Below are positions 59,118-64,000 of a stretch of 64,000 nt of DNA, piece after piece (the stretch's first letter is position 1; each line of letters starts with the position of its first letter). The notes under the pieces are model-generated. The model was not told the DNA's origin. It searched no databases and saw only the letters and a list, made by a program, of their open reading frames with translations. The position numbers and the translations under genes are program-made. This DNA is from Tetragonia tetragonoides (taxonomy: Eukaryota; Streptophyta; Magnoliopsida; Caryophyllales; Aizoaceae): the NCBI GenBank assembly GCA_038025085.1, contig CM076140.1:5009501-5073500 (forward strand). The letters are read 5' to 3'.

Positions 59118-62100
59118 TCACCTGTCCCATTCGGAATTCAAGCGCTGTGGACCCTTATTTGCCGAATACTCATCACGAATTGGCATCTGGCCGAATCTAT
59201 CCCAACCCATGATGTGAGGGAGCACAAACTACAAAACAAAGCAATTGTAATAAAACAAACACGTCAATGATCAAGGTCTTACACAATGAAAATAGAATAC
59301 ATGTGAAAGCATTAAAAAATGCATTGAAAACTACCACATCTCTCTCATACACTCACTTCCTCCATCCCGGACCCCTGCTTCCACCCTTCTCCAAAACCCA
59401 GCCCCTCCATCGTAGCACCTCCAACAGATTATTTATGACATATTGAATGAAAGAGCCCTAGTCTAGTAGAAGCCATAGAATCGTGGTAAAATAGTATGGT
59501 ATAAGCTACAAAGATCATAATATCATTTTGGATATTGTAATTTAATCATAACTGTTACTATCCTTCGGGGGGATCCAGATTCTAGAATCAATATTTTACT
59601 GCATTTGGCAACATAACCACCTCATATAAGATGCCATTGTGCTGCAGTACATTTGGTCTTATTTCTTCATTTGAAAAGTGTTATGGTTTTAGGCTTTACG
59701 CTAATGATGATTATGGCTAGCATATACCGACTGCCAGCTAAAATGCATGAGGCTGCTTCATTTTACTTCAGGTGCACCTTGCATCCTTGTTGCATTCTTG
59801 CTTTCTCCCCCAACCAACACAAAACAAAATGAAATAATAAAGCAATATAAAAGTAAAGAGTGTTCCGAATCTCATACACTAAAAGATGTGCGCATCACAG
59901 AAAACTCAGCAGATGTCACAGGCACTGTAAAGCGCTCATTTGTCTTCTTAACATTATCAGCAACAGCTGAAAACGGAGAAAGCACACGGTTTAACTATTA
60001 GACAAATAGTTGGCTAATATGTGTACACCTAATTTGAGAAAAGTCAAGACAGTTGCCAGCTGACATATCACACCATACAATATATTGCTTAACAAATGTG
60101 TCACAACATAACAGACATGAGCTAGAGCTCTGTAAACTGGAATGATCATTAATCCCCATTCGTATCCTCCAAGGAGGGAAATTTCCTGTTGCTACATTCC
60201 ACTTCTCGATCCATATCATAGAATCTTTCATGTGAAATCCTCTACTCCCATCTAGCTTTTTTCTTATTGCTATGCTCCACTTCTCGAATCCAAATTTCCT
60301 TACAATCTTACATACATTGTTCAATTGCCTTTTATTTTTTTCATTTTCTCCCCTTCTACCCTCCTTTTTACTCCCCATCGAAACCAAACAAACATCAACA
60401 AAGTGACATGTTCACTTAAGTTGGCCAAAATTTGCAGGTTACATATAAAGAGAAAAGAAATAGCTAGAATAAGTACTTACTCAACGAAATAAAATAGGAT
60501 GTACCATCTTGAGTTGATTTGATTGATAAGCTCTTTCGAACTTGACCAGCATTACTGCAATGTTAATACGATGCGTGGGGTGAGAGGGTTATTTAAGTCA
60601 TACTGAGAATAAAAAGCAAAGTCACAAAATTAACCTTGACTGCATTGCAGGGTCATGGAAGAACTCACAAGAGCCATTAGGACCCAAGTTAATTAATGAT
60701 CCAATCTCTGTGGCTGACAAAGCAAAACGCTGAAGGATAGCAACAAAAAGTTACTGAATGGAAGGCAATAGATATAGGTAAAAAGAAAAAGGCTTCAGCA
60801 AAACACAAGCAAAAAACCACCAACGTTACCACATGAAAGATGACAGGACAAAGTAGAATTAGAATCAAACATTACAGGAAGAAGCATGTTCAAATAGCAC
60901 TTTCAGAAGCAGCTAGGTTGTCATAACTCATACATACAAGCATAACTTCAGAAGAAAGAGCCATCAGTAGGTTGAACAAACAAAAACAATATTTACCTGC
61001 TTCCTCTCCCAGTCGTACTTGCGCTCTCCCACAGCTGGCGAAAAGCTCAACATAATCATACCTTGACGCTTCACAATGAGATCCCCAGACTGTTCACAAG
61101 GAAAAGCAAGCAAAATCCATATTTAAACTGCTCATACTTGAGATTCTCAAGCCGAAATATTTAATTGAAAAATATAGCTAAAAACTTGTGAAAAATAACA
61201 TCAAGATTAGAAACCCTTTGATATCCTTACATTATTTTTGATGAATTTCGGGGGAAAAGGCTCAGCAGAGAGTGCCGCTTTGCCCTTGTAAACATTGTAT
61301 GGTGCAAAAATGCGATCTGTGAATTTCCACACACATCTTAAAGACATTAGAAAGGTCATGATTTCAGCATAAAACACATCAAATCAAATAAAACATCTAA
61401 AATTAATGTCGGTACCACTGGCACGAACACTCTGTCCAGCTGTTGAAATACCAGCCCGGCTCATGAAAGCATTCAAGCCACCAACATCTAGCGTAGTTTC
61501 ATTCATGTTTGAAAATCTCCCAGAAATATTAGCCCTAATAAAGCAAATAAATGTCCATGAAATGGACAAAGTTCTAGTTAAATGCCATTATCGAGATGAA
61601 TAAGTAGTATACGATTCAAATGGAAGACATCACAATAACTAATAACAAGAAAAGAAGCTCAACAATGCACATACAGTATTCTACAAAACAGGCAGCAGAA
61701 TTATCCAGTTATCACAAACAAAGCAGATATTTAAACAAACCAATGAGGAACCCTAATAGTCGAAGACATACTAATTAAGCAAATAAATGTCGGCGAAAGG
61801 GAGAAATCAAGCACAAATTGCTACCCAAATGCTCTTATCAAACATCAACAAGAATGGGAGAATTACCATTAACCAATTACGGAGTACATGCTAGAAAGTT
61901 CAAAAATGCACATATATTCAAAAACGGCACTAACAAACCACAAATTATAATGTCTACTTAAATGCCATTATCGACATGAATAAGTAATACACAATTCAAA
62001 TGCGAGGCACTTCAAAGATAAGTAATACAAAAACAGTTCAAAAATGAAATTTTGTAACCAACAAAAGTGTCCAGTTATTACAAACTATACAGAAGTTTAA

Positions 62101-62226
62101 ATAAACCAATGACGAACCCTAATAATAACAGAGATACAGAATTGAAAATAATCGACGATATTAAAGGCGATGAATTAAGGCAAAGAAAACGTACCTGATA
62201 TTGAGTATTCTTCCGAGTTTCATCAT
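59118..62226 (-). CDS. WHY2: WHIRLY single-stranded DNA-binding protein, WHY2-like (mitochondrial type), 232 aa
   Basis: Seen: eight minus-strand exons join in frame: 62226-62195, 61534-61416, 61316-61231, 61089-60997, 60729-60635, 60554-60481, 59966-59878 and 59228-59118 (699 nt, TGA). The N-terminus ([20 protein letters not shown]) is basic, with hydroxylated residues and no early acidic cluster, as in mitochondrial presequences. The Whirly domain begins [20 protein letters not shown]; the conserved KGKAALS (residues 61-67) is intact. It continues [20 protein letters not shown] then [72 protein letters not shown] and HIMGWDRF. Known: WHIRLY proteins form tetramers that bind single-stranded DNA and protect organelle genomes from microhomology-mediated rearrangement; WHY2 is the mitochondrial member. 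The acidic C-terminal tail ends NSEWDR. Two adjacent ATGs are possible starts; the first is used. Confidence 0.94.
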
Positions 62227-62734
62227 CTTTGCCAGAAAATGTTGGGAGACAGTGACTGACGAAATGGGTTTTTGGGTTTTTCGTCTCCGGAGTCCGGATA
62301 AAGACTATTACGGTAAGGGATGGAGGCCGGAGGCGCAGGGTTTTAATCTGGGTTTTTGTTACCGTGTCCCGACTAGGTGACCGTCTACGAACCCCCAACT
62401 TTAAAGTGTGGTGAATAAATTCAAGAGGCCACGGTCCCATTTTTCAAATTCTCAAAGCCAATGAGCTCTTGGGGTATTATTAACTATTTGTACTCATCTC
62501 TTTATTTAGGCAAAATTATCGAAACCACCCTATAAAACTAATTTATTTTTAATAATCATCTGTTCATTCATATATGTATTTTTTATGGAATTTTAATTTT
62601 TGAATCAGGTCTCATACCACTTTGCGTTTTGGCCTTTTTTTCTTTATATTTTATTACTCACCTGAACCCCCGACAACAACAAAAAAATATTCTAAATCAT
62701 ATAAACTGGTAAAAATGAACCAAACATGTGTTTG

Positions 62735-62830
62735 ACATAGTGTTTAAGATTGAGGTGTTGGATGTATTAAATCTCGAATTTGATTTCCGCTCCAACGTCA
62801 TAACACACTTCAAAATATTTTATATTTTTT
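62735..62830 (+). mobile_element. possible SINE fragment
   Basis: The stretch CATAGTGTTTAAGATTGAGG with the later CTCGAATTTGATTTCCGCTC parallels GTATAGTGGTTAAAACTGAG and GGTTTGAATTTTTCTCCTCC of the SINE at 63691, so it may be a diverged relative of that family. Ends were not located. Confidence 0.4.
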
Positions 62831-62884
62831 TTTAAGGGTAATACTGAGGGAGTTGAAAACATCCAAATACAATACAATATTGTA

Positions 62885-63355
62885 CTCCCTTCATTTCTAA
62901 TCATCTTCCTACTTTTCATTGCAAGGCTTTGTTCTTTTCGTCGTTTTCATGCTGCATTCCGTTCTGTTCCGTTTCGTTCTGTTCCAATCCATTTCGTTCC
63001 GTTCCGCGCCGCATTCTATACTTCATTTTGTCTCACATTTTTTTGAATTATCCGCGTCGCGCCGTTCCATTCTGTTTTGTTCCGTTCCTCACCGTCCCGC
63101 ACCATTCCGTTGAAGTGAACAAGGCCCAAGTTTAATGGGGGGATTTGGATAAAAAAAATCTCTCATTTTCCCTTTGTTGGTAGTTAGTTGGGTGTGGGCC
63201 AAGTCATAAAGGAAAAACAATAATGATGGAAAAATAAGGGTACTAAGGTTATTTAACCGTTAAAACATTACTAAAAAACGAAGTGAGCAGATAAATTAGA
63301 ATAAACGAATGAAAAAGGAAGTTGGGTAGATAAAATAGAATGTTTGGGAAGGGAG
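62885..63355. mobile_element. Stowaway-like MITE (outer), interrupted by another MITE
   Basis: TA|CTCCCTTCATTTCTAATC on the left and TTTGGGAAGGGAG|TA on the right give a short terminal inverted repeat CTCCCTTC with a TA duplication on each side (62883-62884 and 63356-63357). The second element at 62925-63126 lies inside it. Outer length without the insert is about 266 bp. Confidence 0.7.
62925..63126. mobile_element. complete CCGTTCCGTT-rich MITE nested in a Stowaway-like element
   Basis: The 202-bp element starts GGCTTTGTTCTTTTC and ends GAAGTGAACAAGGCC, flanked by CAA on both sides (62922-62924 and 63127-63129). The body consists largely of CCGTTCCGTT-like words. It is the better-preserved relative of 20331-20490. 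Three-base duplications and GGC-type ends suggest PIF/Harbinger, but CAA is not the usual TWA target. Confidence 0.75.
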
Positions 63356-63456
63356 TATCATATAGGCACCAACTTGGATCAAGTCACTCTTGGTATACTA
63401 CACCATCCATAAGGCTAACTAAGCCATTCAGAGGTATACCCAAAATTCATAATGAT

Positions 63457-63655
63457 ACCAATCGTGAGTTGGTTCAATGGTGCCAGGAGCTGGATTTTAG
63501 TAGGGAGGACTGAGGTTCCATCCCCCACAATTATGATTGGGAGGAGCGAAAAACCTTAACCTCGGGACCAGCTCCGAAACCGGATTAGTCGGCCTAATGG
63601 GATCGGATACCGGTGTGAATTAACACCTCACCGAAAAAAAGAAAAAAAAAAACGG
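63457..63655 (+). mobile_element. SINE with target duplication and A-rich tail
   Basis: A 199-bp element has a box A-like TGGTTCAATGG near its 5' end and a box B-like GGTTCCATCCC about 45 bp later, the spacing of tRNA-derived RNA polymerase III promoters. It ends in an A-rich tail (about 63633-63652). The 9-bp duplication CATAATGAT flanks it (63448-63456 and 63656-63664). Confidence 0.85.
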
Positions 63656-63690
63656 CATAATGATGGATATGTTCTGCAACTACAAGATAT

Positions 63691-63837
63691 ATTCACCAAT
63701 GAGGTATTGGTATAGTGGTTAAAACTGAGGTACTAATAGACATATTAGGTTTCAGGTTTGAATTTTTCTCCTCCATTGTATTGTATGTATATTTATTGTA
63801 TGGCGTTTGTATCTCCATTGGATAATAAATAAAAAAA
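63691..63837 (+). mobile_element. second SINE, different family
   Basis: A 147-bp element has box A-like TGGTATAGTGGTTAA and box B-like CAGGTTTGAATTTTT and an A-rich tail (AATAAATAAAAAAA). The 13-bp duplication AACTACAAGATAT flanks it (63678-63690 and 63838-63850). It is only 36 bp downstream of the first SINE. Confidence 0.85.
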
Positions 63838-63850
63838 AACTACAAGATAT

Positions 63851-64000
63851 TCATGAATCAATCCGCAACTCATCGAGGTGTGCTATGTTGGAATTACATT
63901 TTTAATTAAGAGATGTGTAGTTATGAGCACGAATTTCCTCACTAGTACTAAGGGTGTGTACAAGGCTACGTTCCCACATTTGCACAAAAAAGTTATATAG
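63851..64000. other. window edge, nothing recognised
   Basis: The last 150 bp after the SINE target duplication show no gene or repeat boundary. Confidence 0.4.

Overview
This window is nuclear DNA of a flowering plant, most likely a eudicot. The basis is the intron-split genes with GT-AG junctions, the plant-specific families (a WHIRLY protein, a phytolongin, an ATL-type RING-H2 protein) and the dense plant transposable elements (Tourist and Stowaway MITEs, hAT, SINEs, LTR elements). I cannot name the species. Seven protein genes could be spliced by hand with the frame closing across every junction used.

Layout, left to right: (1) the C-terminal half of eIF2D (+, to 3567), convergent with (2) a 13-exon, 284-aa coiled-coil protein I do not recognise (-, 9471 to 5366), with a Tourist-type MITE in one intron. 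(3) 9718-15340 is an LTR element on the minus strand with about 5.3 kb of non-coding interior packed with short hairpins. (4) 16.5-18.9 kb is a GC-rich satellite of about 306 bp (block 1). (5) A glycerophosphodiester phosphodiesterase gene (+, 20596 to 34561) follows; its 10.8-kb intron 6 is filled by a related satellite arranged as ~617-bp dimers (block 2), itself broken by a solo LTR, a hAT element and an unclassified insert. (6) A phytolongin (+) converges with an ATL-type RING-H2 gene (-). (7) A DUF2062-type membrane protein gene (-, ~57.4 to 44.5 kb) carries about 22 satellite monomers (block 3) in one intron and LINE and Ty3/gypsy debris in another. (8) A WHIRLY2-type gene (-, 62226 to 59118) is followed by nested MITEs and two SINEs at the right edge.

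The genes look like unrelated housekeeping loci rather than a pathway. From memory, WHY2, GDPD4 and eIF2D lie near each other on Arabidopsis chromosome 1, and phytolongin genes lie next to ATL58/59-type genes, so the window looks like an ancestral gene order expanded by repeats. The most interesting points are two apparently intact genes that must transcribe and splice across multi-kilobase satellite arrays, lying in opposite sense relative to their gene, and the non-autonomous LTR element whose interior is an array of hairpins sharing one loop motif.
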